This document shows, piece by piece, positions 24,826-33,931 of a DNA stretch of 48,213 nucleotides (within the stretch, counting starts at the first letter, position 1; each line of letters begins with the position of its first letter). The DNA is taken from assembly GCA_021404945.1 (NCBI GenBank), contig QWHO01000004.1, forward strand, positions 1 through 48,213, in the 5' to 3' direction. The stretch comes from a bacterium CPR1 (GTDB taxonomy: Bacteria; Vulcanimicrobiota; Xenobia; Xenobiales; QWHO01). Below the pieces are notes generated by a model. That model saw only the letters and a list, made by a program, of their open reading frames with translations. It had not been told where the DNA came from and made no database searches. Both the position numbers and the translations under genes were made by a program.

Positions 24826-26972
24826 GCCAGCCCTCCCGCCTGTCCGGCCAGCTCTTGGAGGGAGACGTCGCGCAGCAGGTCGTCACGGCCTTTGAGGTGG
24901 ATCACCAGAGTGCCGTGGCGGTCACAGAGCGCATCGAATGGCGTGGTCAAGAACAAGGTGGTGTCTACCCGCTCCACCAGGGCCGGGCCACTGATTCGGT
25001 GGCCCGCGCCGAGACGGTGGCCGTCGTAGACCGCAATCTCCGAAAAACAGCCGGCCTGGCCATCGGGCAGGTAAACCCTGCGCCGCCCCTTGAGGGCCGC
25101 GTCGACTCCGCCGGGAGGGCTCTTCTCGCAGGGCAGACCGGCTCGCTCGGCCCGGCCGATCGAGGTTAATCGAAGGTTGATCAGCTCGATCCCGGTCGCC
25201 TGCTCCTCGTTGCTGTAGCCATAGAGGCGATTGTGCTCACGGTGGAAAGCCCTGGCAACCGACCGGGCATCGCGCTGGCCCAGAGTCTCGATGGGAACTT
25301 CAAAAGACACCTCGTGGTATTGCCTGACGTAGCGGCAGTCGAGGGTGAGCACGTGGCTGCGGCGATCGGCTGGAACTCGCTCTTGCTCGAGCAGGGCTTC
25401 GCCCTCGGCGAGCATCTCCCCGAGCAGCTCCTCGAGTCTTTGCCAGTCGATGCGCTCCTCGTCCCAGGGCATGACCAGGCTCTTGACGTGGTCGTGCTTG
25501 AGGTCGCTCATCAGCATGCCGGCAGCACACAGGACCGACGAGCTTCGGGGGACGAGAAACCATGGGATCTCCAGCTCTGAGGCGATGAGGCAGGCGTGCA
25601 GCGGGCCCGCTCCTCCGGCCACAACCATGGGAAACTCGCGCGGATCGAACCCGCGCTCGAGGGTGACTTCTCTCACACCCTGAGCCATCTCTGTACCGAT
25701 CACCCGATAGACGCCGGCGGCGGCCTGCTCCACGTCGAGCCCGAGTTGGCGGGTCAGATTCTCCTCGAGGGCCTGGCGGGCGGCGGCGACATCGAGCCGC
25801 AAGCGTCCTCCGGCGAAGAAATCGGGGTCGAGATAGCCGAGGATCAGGTTGGCATCGGTGCTCGTCGGCAGTCTCCCGCCCCGGCCGTAGCAGGCCGGCC
25901 CGGGCTCGGCGCCGGCGCTTTGAGGCCCCACGCGCAAGAGACCTCCGGCGTCAACGTGGGCGATGCTGCCCCCGCCCGCGCCGATGGTGTGGATTCCCAG
26001 CATGGGCAGGGCGATGCGCAGGCGGTTGATGTCGCCCTCGTTGATCAGCATCGGGCTGTCGAGCACCAGGGAAGCGTCGAAGCTGGTCCCGCCCATGTCG
26101 ACCACGGTGCAGCTCGAGCGCCCTACCGAACGGGCATACTGCAGGCCGGCAATCGGGCCGGCCGCGGGCCCGCTGAGCAAGGTCAGGGCGCCTTTCTCGC
26201 GGGCTACTCGGGGGGAAACCACCCCTCCGTTCGACTGCATGATCAAGAGCAGGCCCTCGAATCCGGCTTCGTAGAGACGCCGGGACAGACCGTCGAGATA
26301 ACCCTTCAGCTTCGGGCCGACAAAGGCGTTGAGCGCGGTAGTGCTGACTCGATTGAAGAAGCGGATGGAGGGCAAGAGCTCGGTGGATACCGTCAGGTAG
26401 GCTTCAGGAAACTCGCGCCGCACGACCTCGCCTGCAGCTCGCTCGTGTTGCGGATTGGCGAAGGCGTTCAGGAAGCAGATGGCCAGGGCCTCGACGCCCT
26501 GATCGCGGCAGAAGGCGACTGCCCGGCTCACTTGCTCCTCTCTCAGCGACCGCACCACCTGGCCTTGAGCATCCACTCTCTCATCGATGGGCAGGCGCAG
26601 GCAGCGGGGAATCACCGGAGGGGCGTTGGTGCTGCGGTTGTTGTACCGTTCCTCGCGAAGACCCCGGCGCATTTCCAGGGCGTCTCGGAAACCGTGCGTC
26701 GTCAAGAGCGCCGTGCGCGCGCCCTGACCCGTCAGCACGGCGTTGGTGGTGACGGTGGTGCCATGCACGATCAGCTCGACCGAGGCCAGCAGCTCGCTCA
26801 GCGAGCAGGCCGGCTCCAGCCTGGCCGCAATTTCCGCCAGTCCAGCGATGACACCCTCGGAGGGGTCCGACGGGGTGGTCAAGATCTTGTGCAGCAGCGG
26901 TGGGCGACCGACCCGCTGGAGATGAAAATCGGTGAAGGTTCCGCCCACGTCGATGCCCAGTCTGAAGCTCAT
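24822..26972 (-). CDS. hyuA: Hydantoinase A / oxoprolinase-type subunit (HyuA)
   Basis: The 716-residue protein is the ATP-binding subunit. GIDVGGTFTDF opens the protein, VHGTTVTTNAVL follows, and SGPAAGP and VDMGGTSFD are the further phosphate-binding stretches of the ASKHA-type fold. It activates the amide oxygen by phosphorylation for HyuB. GGGAGCAAG directly ahead of ATG 26972 supports the start; the gene is ten bases after the thiolase stop and overlaps hyuB. The whole set from IorA to the Rid protein runs in one direction, with mostly overlapping ends, as a single operon. Confidence 0.93.
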   Translation of the reverse strand: MSFRLGIDVGGTFTDFHLQRVGRPPLLHKILTTPSDPSEGVIAGLAEIAARLEPACSLSELLASVELIVHGTTVTTNAVLTGQGARTALLTTHGFRDALEMRRGLREERYNNRSTNAPPVIPRCLRLPIDERVDAQGQVVRSLREEQVSRAVAFCRDQGVEALAICFLNAFANPQHERAAGEVVRREFPEAYLTVSTELLPSIRFFNRVSTTALNAFVGPKLKGYLDGLSRRLYEAGFEGLLLIMQSNGGVVSPRVAREKGALTLLSGPAAGPIAGLQYARSVGRSSCTVVDMGGTSFDASLVLDSPMLINEGDINRLRIALPMLGIHTIGAGGGSIAHVDAGGLLRVGPQSAGAEPGPACYGRGGRLPTSTDANLILGYLDPDFFAGGRLRLDVAAARQALEENLTRQLGLDVEQAAAGVYRVIGTEMAQGVREVTLERGFDPREFPMVVAGGAGPLHACLIASELEIPWFLVPRSSSVLCAAGMLMSDLKHDHVKSLVMPWDEERIDWQRLEELLGEMLAEGEALLEQERVPADRRSHVLTLDCRYVRQYHEVSFEVPIETLGQRDARSVARAFHREHNRLYGYSNEEQATGIELINLRLTSIGRAERAGLPCEKSPPGGVDAALKGRRRVYLPDGQAGCFSEIAVYDGHRLGAGHRISGPALVERVDTTLFLTTPFDALCDRHGTLVIHLKGRDDLLRDVSLQELAGQAGGLA

Positions 26973-26982
26973 CTTGCTCCCT

Positions 26983-28182
26983 TCACCCGGTGGCCTGGTC
27001 GACCTTGAGCACGACGGCCATGGCGCTGTCGCCGGCCGAGCAGCCGTGGAACAGCCCCCAACCTCCGCCTCGCAGGACCAGCTCTTCGATCAACTCGATC
27101 ACCGCTCGCAGGCCCGTCGGCCCCTGGGGATGACCATAGACCAGCGAGCAGCCATAGTTGTTCATCGAACCAAGGTCGATGCCTGTCTCACGAGCAAAGA
27201 CGATGTCATTGACGGCGAAGGGGTTGTGCGACTTGACCGCGCTCATCTGAGAGAGCTGGCGGTCGACGCTGGCCAGGGCACGTTGGGCCGCCTCGATGGG
27301 CGCCAGCGGCATGTGGGCGAGCTCGGCCCTGGCCTGGCCAAAGCCCATCAGCTGCACGCTGATATCGGGTTGGCGCGCCAACTCCCGGGCTTTCTCGGCG
27401 CTGCAGACCAACATCCCGGCGTTGCCATCGGCGGGGTGAGTCTGGCCGGCGAAGGTGACCGTTCCTCCCGGGGCCACTGGCTTGAGTCGGGCCAACTCCT
27501 CGCCCGACGAGTCGTGAACGCCTTCATCTTGTTCCAGCCTGGCCACCGTCTTGCGTCGGCGCCGGTCGGGGACCTCGAAGGGCAGCGGCATGAAGGTCTT
27601 GCAGAAGGCGCTGTCGTTGGCCAGCGCCTGGCGATACTGTTCCTGGCGCAGCAAGGTGACCTGGTGTTGGTCTTCGGTCGAAATGCCGTAGCGACTGGCG
27701 ATCTTTTCGGCCGTGGCCAGCATGGAGTGCGAGCCCAGCGGGTCGCACTGGAAGTTGTCCAGGACCCAGTTCTCGCACTGGCCGGTGCCCCCCGGGCCGC
27801 CCGGGTCCGGGTAGTAAAGGTGCGGGCCGTTCGAGGTGCGGTCGCAGGCGACCACCAGGGCGCAGCTGGCCAGTCCGGAGGCGATCTCCTGGGAGGCGAC
27901 CAGCAGACAGCGGGCGCTCGTGGCGCAGGCCTGCGAGATGGTTGGACCGGCAACGCGCTCGAGCCCGATCATCCCGGTCAGCCAGGGCAGGCCATAAAAA
28001 GAGTGCTTCTGCGGGACGGTCAGCCCCAGGACCCCGAAGTCGATCGACTTGCGGCTCTCCTCACTCAGCCTCTGGCCGGCGACGTGGGCAGCCAGCTCGA
28101 CCGAGGGCAGATGAGCCAGCGCCCCCTGCCAGCGGGCAAAAGGAGTTGACCAGTAGGCACCATAGGGGATGTGTGCCGTCAT
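26983..28182 (-). CDS. Acetyl-CoA acetyltransferase-like thiolase (SCP2-type)
   Basis: The protein of 399 residues belongs to the thiolase superfamily. The nucleophile C86 lies in SQACATSAR, the H351 motif in VYGHPQGPTG, and the second active-site cysteine C381 in FHGCSAGDS. All three catalytic residues are present, so it should cleave or form 3-oxoacyl-CoA. In the proposed pathway it would release acetyl-CoA and anthraniloyl-CoA from 3-(2-aminophenyl)-3-oxopropionyl-CoA. ATG 28182 is preferred over ATG 28197 because the family begins near HIPYGAYW; both are possible. It lies about 95 bases downstream of iorB, the largest gap in the operon, with a small GC hairpin between. Confidence 0.88.
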   Translation of the reverse strand: MTAHIPYGAYWSTPFARWQGALAHLPSVELAAHVAGQRLSEESRKSIDFGVLGLTVPQKHSFYGLPWLTGMIGLERVAGPTISQACATSARCLLVASQEIASGLASCALVVACDRTSNGPHLYYPDPGGPGGTGQCENWVLDNFQCDPLGSHSMLATAEKIASRYGISTEDQHQVTLLRQEQYRQALANDSAFCKTFMPLPFEVPDRRRRKTVARLEQDEGVHDSSGEELARLKPVAPGGTVTFAGQTHPADGNAGMLVCSAEKARELARQPDISVQLMGFGQARAELAHMPLAPIEAAQRALASVDRQLSQMSAVKSHNPFAVNDIVFARETGIDLGSMNNYGCSLVYGHPQGPTGLRAVIELIEELVLRGGGWGLFHGCSAGDSAMAVVLKVDQATG

Positions 28183-28224
28183 CGGGAGCCCACCCATCAG
28201 TAATAGCGCGCCAGGCCAGGCTTG

Positions 28225-28239
28225 CCCCGCGACGCGGGG
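28225..28239. promoter_or_regulatory. GC-rich hairpin in the iorB-thiolase gap
   Basis: CCCCGC and GCGGGG pair around a three-base loop within the 94-base gap between the iorB stop and the thiolase start. It is the only sizeable gap in the operon and might slow transcription, stabilise one mRNA end or accompany an internal promoter. No U run follows on the minus strand. Confidence 0.25.
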
Positions 28240-28276
28240 GTGTCCTTTGCACAGGCCCCGGGCAATTCCTTCCCGT

Positions 28277-28816
28277 CTACTGGCCGGCCGCCAGGCCCGC
28301 CTCCAGGGCCTGGCGGTTCAGGTGGAGATTGCCTCGGACGAGATTCTCCAGGGCCTGGCTGAGGCTCTCGGCTTCGAGGCTGAGGTGTCGGCCGGCAAAC
28401 CCGGCCATGACCACGTTGGCCACCGCTCGCGAGCCGAGCGCATCGGCCATTTGACTGGCGGGCAGGCGGTGGGCGCGGATGTCGACCAGGTGCAAGACGG
28501 GCTCGACCTCGGCTGGCAGCGGCTGCTCCGAGTTTGTGAGCAGAACCGCGCCGCGACGAAGGAAGGGCAAATTTCGCAGGGTCTCATGGAGATCCAGGCC
28601 CACCAGGCAGTCGGCCGTGCCGCGACGGATGAGCGGGGAACGACTATCACCGAGCTTCAGGTGGCAAACGACCGAGCCACCTCGCCGGGACATACCGTGG
28701 GTCTCGGAAACCATGACCGGCCGTCCCGCCAGAGCTGCCGCCGTGGCCAGCAGCCGCGTAAGCAGGAGCACTCCCTGGCCGCCACGACCTGCCAGAACCG
28801 CGTTGACCGAGCTCAA
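28277..28816 (-). CDS. iorB: Indolepyruvate:ferredoxin oxidoreductase, beta (gamma-domain) subunit
   Basis: The protein of about 179 residues is the pyruvate:ferredoxin oxidoreductase gamma-type subunit: LAGRGGQGVLLLTRLLA at the start, SETHGMSRRGGSV in the middle, then a helical C-terminus. With IorA it oxidatively decarboxylates aryl pyruvates to aryl-acetyl-CoA and reduces ferredoxin. The start is TTG 28816, which overlaps the IorA stop as TTGA; no ATG fits the family's N-terminus. It is the partner of the next gene upstream. Confidence 0.92.
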   Translation of the reverse strand: MSSVNAVLAGRGGQGVLLLTRLLATAAALAGRPVMVSETHGMSRRGGSVVCHLKLGDSRSPLIRRGTADCLVGLDLHETLRNLPFLRRGAVLLTNSEQPLPAEVEPVLHLVDIRAHRLPASQMADALGSRAVANVVMAGFAGRHLSLEAESLSQALENLVRGNLHLNRQALEAGLAAGQ

Positions 28817-30681
28817 GCCGTCGAGTCCTTCACGACGATGAACCCTTTGTAGCAGGCATCCAGGCACTGGCCGCAGTCGATGCACAGGGTCTCGTCGATG
28901 TCCACCCGGCTGCCGTCAGGCCGCAGCACCAGGGCCGGGCACTCGAAGGCCTCCAGGCAATATCGGCAACCATCGCACTGCGAGGTGACCTCGACTTTGA
29001 CCTTGACCGTAACCGAGTCGGGCTCATACAACACGCAAGGGCGCTCGGCCAGGAGGACAGCCACGCCCCCCTGGCTGGAGCTCGCGTGCTCGTGGGCGCG
29101 CAGCAGCAAGCGAGCGAGCCCATCCTGGTCATACGGGTCGGCCCTTTCGAGGAATTCCACGCCGCAGGCTCGGACGAGCTGCTCGATCGAGACGGCTCGG
29201 GCCGAGGCGGTGCCGTCGGCACTCTCGGTGGCCGCCGTGGGCTGAAATCCGGTCATGGCGGTGGTGGCATTGTCGAGGATGAGCAGCACAAAGCGCGCAC
29301 CGGTATGAACGGCGTTGATCAGGGCGGGGATGCCCGAGTGCAGAAAGGTCGAATCGCCGATAGTGGCTACGATCGGACGCGGGTCGCCCAGGGCCTGGTT
29401 GGCGTGGAAGAAGCCGCTGGCCATGGTGATCGAGGCGCCCATGTCCAGAAAGGTATCCACGGCGCGAAGATTGGTCCCCAGCGTGTAGCATCCGATGTCT
29501 CCCGGAAAAATTGCTCGATGCAGCACTTTGCGCATGACGAAGAAGGCTGAGCGATGGGCGCAGCCGGGGCAAAGTCGCGGTCCGCCAGGCGGAAGGCTCA
29601 GCTGGGAAGCGAGGCTCTCCAGCTCGGGCAGGCCAGATCCGGTTCCGGGCGCTTGCAGCAGACGTGCCAGGATCTCATACACGACCTCGGCGGTCAGCTC
29701 GCCCGCACCGGGAACGGTGCCGTCGAGGCGGCCGCGCACGTGGTTGCGCCGGGGCAGCTGCAACTCGATGCAGGCGTCGGGCTCTTCCAGCACCAGCACC
29801 TGGTCGAAGCGCTCGATGAAGCGAGACACCTTCTCGCGTGGCAGGGGATGGGGCGTGCCGATCTTGAGCAGCGGGACCTTCCGACCCAACTCGTCGAGCA
29901 CTTCGCGAGCGGTTTCGAAGGCCACTCCTGAGGCGATGATGCCCAGTCCGCCGGGTGCCTCGGCAGCGAGCTCCTCATTGAGGGGGGAGGTCTCAAACTC
30001 CGCCTCCAGACGGGCGAGCTTGTCGTTGAGCTCGCAATGCAAGAGGTAGCGCAGACGGGGAGTGGCGATCCAGCGTTTTTTGTCTTTCTCGAAGCGAGCC
30101 TTGAGGGGGTGTTGCTGAATTGGCGCGGGGCGGGCCAGGCTCTGGACTGCATGGCACAGCCGGGTTGTGGGTCGGAGCAGAACGGGAAGCCGATAGCGCT
30201 CGGAGAGCTCCAGCGCTATTGCGGCCATCTGTCGAGCTTCCTCGGGGGTGGACGGATCGAGCACCGGAATCTTGGCCGTCAGAGCCAGCAGCCTGGAGTC
30301 TTGCTCGGTTTGAGACGAGTGCGGGCCCGGATCGTCAGCCGAGATGATCACCAGACCTGCGACGACGCCCGTGTAGGCGGCGCTGAAGAGGGGATCGGAG
30401 GCCACGTTGAGCCCGACCTGCTTCATCGCCACGGCGGCGCGCAGACCGGTCCAGCTCGCGGCCAGGGCCACTTCCAGGGCGATCTTCTCGTTGACCGACC
30501 ATTCGGTGTGGATGGCCAGGCCAAGCTCTTTCTTCAGCGCGTTGATGCCGGCCAGGATCTCCGAGCTGGGGGTGCCCGGATAGGCGGTCCCGACCCGCAA
30601 GCCGGCTTCCACCAGCCCCAGGGCGATCGCCTGGTTGCCCATCAGGAGTTGCCCGCGCTCGTCTGCCGGTCGATTGCTCAA
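28813..30681 (-). CDS. iorA: Indolepyruvate:ferredoxin oxidoreductase, alpha subunit
   Basis: The 622-residue protein has the pyrimidine-binding TPP domain (LLMGNQAIALG, AYPGTPSSEI), the central domain, the pyrophosphate-binding TPP domain (GDIGCYTLG, ATIGDSTFLHSG) and a C-terminal two-cluster ferredoxin domain. The ferredoxin cysteines are C569, C572, C575, C581 and C600, C603, C606, C610, enough for two [4Fe-4S] clusters. It would convert indolepyruvate, from the aminotransferase at 32819-33931, to indole-3-acetyl-CoA. The start TTG 30681 has no strong ribosome site; ATG 30642 lies inside the conserved N-terminal motif and seems too late. It is the first gene of the leftward operon and is divergent from the dehydrogenase/hydratase fusion. 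Confidence 0.93.
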   Translation of the reverse strand: MSNRPADERGQLLMGNQAIALGLVEAGLRVGTAYPGTPSSEILAGINALKKELGLAIHTEWSVNEKIALEVALAASWTGLRAAVAMKQVGLNVASDPLFSAAYTGVVAGLVIISADDPGPHSSQTEQDSRLLALTAKIPVLDPSTPEEARQMAAIALELSERYRLPVLLRPTTRLCHAVQSLARPAPIQQHPLKARFEKDKKRWIATPRLRYLLHCELNDKLARLEAEFETSPLNEELAAEAPGGLGIIASGVAFETAREVLDELGRKVPLLKIGTPHPLPREKVSRFIERFDQVLVLEEPDACIELQLPRRNHVRGRLDGTVPGAGELTAEVVYEILARLLQAPGTGSGLPELESLASQLSLPPGGPRLCPGCAHRSAFFVMRKVLHRAIFPGDIGCYTLGTNLRAVDTFLDMGASITMASGFFHANQALGDPRPIVATIGDSTFLHSGIPALINAVHTGARFVLLILDNATTAMTGFQPTAATESADGTASARAVSIEQLVRACGVEFLERADPYDQDGLARLLLRAHEHASSSQGGVAVLLAERPCVLYEPDSVTVKVKVEVTSQCDGCRYCLEAFECPALVLRPDGSRVDIDETLCIDCGQCLDACYKGFIVVKDSTA

Positions 30682-30769
30682 GGCCCGATGCTTCCAGGCT
30701 CGGCAGAGGAACCCTTTCGCAGGCCGCGAACAGGCTGAGCCAATTGCGCACGAGGAAGGTGTAACGCAG
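30682..30769. promoter_or_regulatory. Divergent intergenic region between iorA and the beta-oxidation fusion gene
   Basis: This 88-base gap separates two divergent catabolic units and should hold promoters for both. AGGAAGG at 30752-30758 is the ribosome site of the rightward gene. I see no clear -10/-35 pair or operator palindrome. Confidence 0.4.
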
Positions 30770-32776
30770 ATGGCATATAGTTTTCAGGGTCGTCGGTTGG
30801 GGAAAGTTGCGGTCGTGGGCTCGGGCCAGATTGGCCCCGACATCGCCCTGCACCTGAGCAAGGTCCTGGCTCCTCACCAAACCAGGGTGGTGGTGACCGA
30901 CATCAGCCAGACCGCGCTGGACTCGGGGCGCCGGCGGGTGGAGGAGAAGGTCCGCAAGGGCGTGGAGACCCGCTCGTTCAAACCGGAGCAGGCTGAGGCC
31001 ATGCTGGCCTGCCTGGTTTTCAGCGCCGAGGACAGCGAGCTGGAAGGGGCCGAGCTGGTCATCGAGGCGGCCACCGAAGCCCTGGAGGTCAAGCGCGGCA
31101 TCGTGGCCCGGCTCGAGAGGCTGTGCCCTCCCGACGCCATCCTGGCCTCCAATTCCTCGCATCTGCAACCCGAGGAAATCTTCTCGCAGGCCACCCGCCC
31201 CGAGCGCACGCTGGTCATTCATTATTTTTTCCCGGCCGAGCGCAATCCGGCCGTCGAGGTCGTGCCCGGAAAGCTCACCGATGCCAGCCTGGCTCGCTGG
31301 GTCATGAAGTTCTACGAGGCCATCGGCAAGATCCCGATCACGGTAAAGAGCCGCTACGGCTACGCCATCGATCCCATCTTTGAGGGCCTGTGTCAGGCGG
31401 CCATGCTGGGGGTGGAAGCCGGCTGGGGGAGCGTCTTGCAGGTCGATGCCATGGCCGCTCGGGCCCTGGGTCTGGGGGTAGGCCCTTTCACCGCCGCCAA
31501 TCTGACCGGTGGAAACCCGATCCTCGATCACGGGCTGACCGAGATGGGTCAACGCTTGAGCAACTGGTTTGCCTCACCGGAACTGCTCAAAGAGCAGCTC
31601 GAGCGGGGCCAGCCCTGGGAGGTGGCCGGGCGCGGCCAGTCGGTCGAGTATTCCGATGAGGCCTACCGGCGGGTTGAGCGCCTGTTGAGTGGCGCCTACT
31701 TTGGTCTGGTGGGCCAGATTCTGGACGCCGGCATCAGCAACGTGGCCGACCTGGAGATGGCCCTGGAGATGGCCCTGGTGGTTCGACCGCCCTTTGGCTG
31801 GATGAACGAGATGGGGCCGCGGGAAGCTCTCGCCAGGGTGGAGGAGTATGCCCGGACGCAGACCGGCTTTGAGGTTCCCAACTGCCTGAAGGCTCAGGCA
31901 GTGCCCTGGGAGATTCCCCAGGTGCTCCGCGAGGACGTGGAGGGGGTAGCCGTTTTGAGCATTCGCCGGCCCCGTGTTCTCAATGCTCTCAATCACGAGG
32001 TGCTGGCTCAGCTCGATCGGCATCTGCAAGCGATCGAGGCGGATCCGGCCATCCTCGGGGTCGTGCTGACCGGGGCCGGCAACAAAGCCTTCGTGTCCGG
32101 CTCGGATATCGGCATTCTGGCAGCCGTCTCCTCGCCCGAGGAAGGCGAGCGGTTGTCGGGATTTTTTCAAGAGCACTTCCTGCGCCTTGAAGACTATCCC
32201 AAGCCGGTCGTATGCGCGCTGAACGGGCTGGCTCTGGGAGGCGGTTGCGAGCTGGCCGCCGCCTGCCACGCCCGGGTGGCCGGACGGGTGCAGATCGGCC
32301 AGCCCGAGGTCAACCTCGGCATCATTCCGGCCGCCGGGGGGACCCAACGGTTGGCTCGCTGGATCGGGATCCAGGCTGCCGCGAAGATTCTGCGAAGCGG
32401 CCAGCCCATCTCGGCTGACGAGGCTCAGCGACTGGGATTCGTGCACCAGGTCGTGGACCAGGACCCGGTCCATGCAGCTGCCGAGCTCGTCCGCCAGGTG
32501 GCTCGCGGGGAGGTGGTCTTGCCGCCCATTCCCCGGGGACCGCTCGAGAATGTGCCTGACAGCCTGAGCGAGCCGTGCCCCGACCATCTCTCGGCGGCGG
32601 TCGACGCCATCTTGTGCCGCGCCCTCTTGCAGGGGGCAAGGCTGGCCTTGCGGGAGGGACTCGAGCTCGAGAGGCAGGCCTTTGGAGACTGTTGTCGCCT
32701 GCGCGACATGCGGATCGGCCTGGAAAATTTCTTGAGCCACGGGCCCCGTTCTCGGGCTCAGTTCGTTAACGCTTGA
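30770..32776 (+). CDS. Bifunctional 3-hydroxyacyl-CoA dehydrogenase / enoyl-CoA hydratase
   Basis: The 668-residue fusion has the dehydrogenase first and the hydratase second, the reverse of FadB. Residues about 11-390 form an NAD-binding dehydrogenase with G17-x-G19-x2-G22 in VVGSGQIG and the catalytic IHYFFPAERNPAVEVV region. Residues about 400-640 form a crotonase with NKAFVSGSDIG (oxyanion hole), LGGGCELA and QPEVNLGIIPAAGG, which carry both catalytic glutamates. Such N-HAD/ECH-C fusions are best known from archaea and some bacteria. It would hydrate an enoyl-CoA, here proposed as 2-aminocinnamoyl-CoA, and oxidise the product for the thiolase. ATG 30770 has AGGAAGG at good distance. It is convergent with the aminotransferase gene, with 42 bases between. 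Confidence 0.92.
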   Translation: MAYSFQGRRLGKVAVVGSGQIGPDIALHLSKVLAPHQTRVVVTDISQTALDSGRRRVEEKVRKGVETRSFKPEQAEAMLACLVFSAEDSELEGAELVIEAATEALEVKRGIVARLERLCPPDAILASNSSHLQPEEIFSQATRPERTLVIHYFFPAERNPAVEVVPGKLTDASLARWVMKFYEAIGKIPITVKSRYGYAIDPIFEGLCQAAMLGVEAGWGSVLQVDAMAARALGLGVGPFTAANLTGGNPILDHGLTEMGQRLSNWFASPELLKEQLERGQPWEVAGRGQSVEYSDEAYRRVERLLSGAYFGLVGQILDAGISNVADLEMALEMALVVRPPFGWMNEMGPREALARVEEYARTQTGFEVPNCLKAQAVPWEIPQVLREDVEGVAVLSIRRPRVLNALNHEVLAQLDRHLQAIEADPAILGVVLTGAGNKAFVSGSDIGILAAVSSPEEGERLSGFFQEHFLRLEDYPKPVVCALNGLALGGGCELAAACHARVAGRVQIGQPEVNLGIIPAAGGTQRLARWIGIQAAAKILRSGQPISADEAQRLGFVHQVVDQDPVHAAAELVRQVARGEVVLPPIPRGPLENVPDSLSEPCPDHLSAAVDAILCRALLQGARLALREGLELERQAFGDCCRLRDMRIGLENFLSHGPRSRAQFVNA

Positions 32777-32818
32777 GGAGCGGTCAGGAGGCGATTGAGC
32801 CCGGAGTCCGCGCGAGGC

Positions 32819-33931
32819 CTATGCCCGCAGCTCAGGCTCCTCGCGGAGCAATCCGCCCAGGTTGGCCAGAAATCGTTTGAGATCGCCCTCGCGGGCCACC
32901 GAGACGCGGATGTGGTCGCTCAGGCCGAACGGGCCCAGGGGACGCACGATGAATCCCCGACTGAGGAGGCGTTCGGTCAGGGTCGTGACCGCCTGCTCTC
33001 CGGCCAGGCGGAAGGTGACGAAGTTGGCCTGGCTGGGCAGAGGGGAGAAACCAAGCTCTTGCAGGCCTTCGGTGAGCAGCCGGCGCCCGAGGGCGGTGCC
33101 CTCCACCGTGCGCTGCAAGTGCTCGTGGTCGTGCAGGGCCGCCAGCGCACCTTCCAGGGCCAGCCGCGAGACGGCAAAGGGCCGATGGACGCGCTGCAGG
33201 CAGGCGACCAGCTCTTCTGAGGCGATGGCATAGCCCACCCGCATCCCGGCCAGGCCGTGGGCTTTGGAGAAAGACTGCAAGACCAGAGTTCTGGGCCGGC
33301 TGCGAAGCAAGGCAAGACTGTCCGGGGCATCGGGGCGGTCATGGTAGTCCTTGTAGGCGTCGTCGAGTACGAGCACCACATCTTCCGGCAGGCGGGACAC
33401 GAACTGCTCCATCTCCGCAGATCCGATGCTCGAGCCGGTGGGATTGTTGGGGTTGGGCAGGAAGATCAGCTGGGTCTGAGGACCCACCGCGGCCAGAATG
33501 GCCTCCAGGTCGATTGAGTGGTCGCGAAGCGCCGTGGCGGTGGTGGGAACACCGGCTGCCCGCAAGAAGAGCCAGTAGCCCACGAAGGACCCCTGACTGA
33601 TGACGGCGTGGCCATCGCTGCTCGCGAAGGTTCGCACGCAGAGCTCGATGAGGTCGGTGGCGCCGGCCCCCAACACGATGTGCTCGCTGCTCACTTTGAG
33701 CGCATCGCCCAGGGTCTCACGCAGGGCCTGACCGTCGTCGGGGTAGCGATAGACCTGGCCCAGGGCCGCGCGCATCGCCTCCACCGCCAGCGGGGAGGGA
33801 CCGAAGGGATTCTCGTTGGAGGCCAGCTTGATCACCTCATCCAGCCCGAACTGGCGCATCACTGCCTCGATCGAGCGACCGGCCTGGTAGCGGGGCAGGT
33901 CGAGCAGGACGGGTGGAACCAGGGCTCGCAC
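32819..33931 (-). CDS. HisC-like PLP-dependent aminotransferase (candidate aromatic aminotransferase)
   Basis: The 370-residue class I/II aminotransferase belongs to the histidinol-phosphate aminotransferase group. LASNENPFGPSP opens the fold, PNPNNPTG has the substrate/PLP asparagine, VLDDAYKDY supplies the pyridine-ring aspartate and the tyrosine, and SFSKAHGLAGMRVG contains the Schiff-base lysine K223. There are no other histidine biosynthesis genes nearby. Beside IorAB and a ring-opening set, it more likely transaminates tryptophan or another aromatic amino acid to the aryl pyruvate. GTG 33931 shares its first base with the TAG of the CoA-transferase gene, and AAAGGAG lies seven bases ahead. 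It is last in its operon. Confidence 0.88.
   Translation of the reverse strand: MRALVPPVLLDLPRYQAGRSIEAVMRQFGLDEVIKLASNENPFGPSPLAVEAMRAALGQVYRYPDDGQALRETLGDALKVSSEHIVLGAGATDLIELCVRTFASSDGHAVISQGSFVGYWLFLRAAGVPTTATALRDHSIDLEAILAAVGPQTQLIFLPNPNNPTGSSIGSAEMEQFVSRLPEDVVLVLDDAYKDYHDRPDAPDSLALLRSRPRTLVLQSFSKAHGLAGMRVGYAIASEELVACLQRVHRPFAVSRLALEGALAALHDHEHLQRTVEGTALGRRLLTEGLQELGFSPLPSQANFVTFRLAGEQAVTTLTERLLSRGFIVRPLGPFGLSDHIRVSVAREGDLKRFLANLGGLLREEPELRA

Noticed and set aside
23113-26972. Simple hydantoin or 5-oxoproline use as the sole role of HyuAB
   Set aside because: It is possible for the pair alone, but it does not explain the Mo hydroxylase, IorAB, mutase and beta-oxidation genes in the same operons.
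32819-33931. Histidine biosynthesis gene hisC
   Set aside because: No other his genes are nearby, and its start overlaps the CoA-transferase stop in the aromatic operon.
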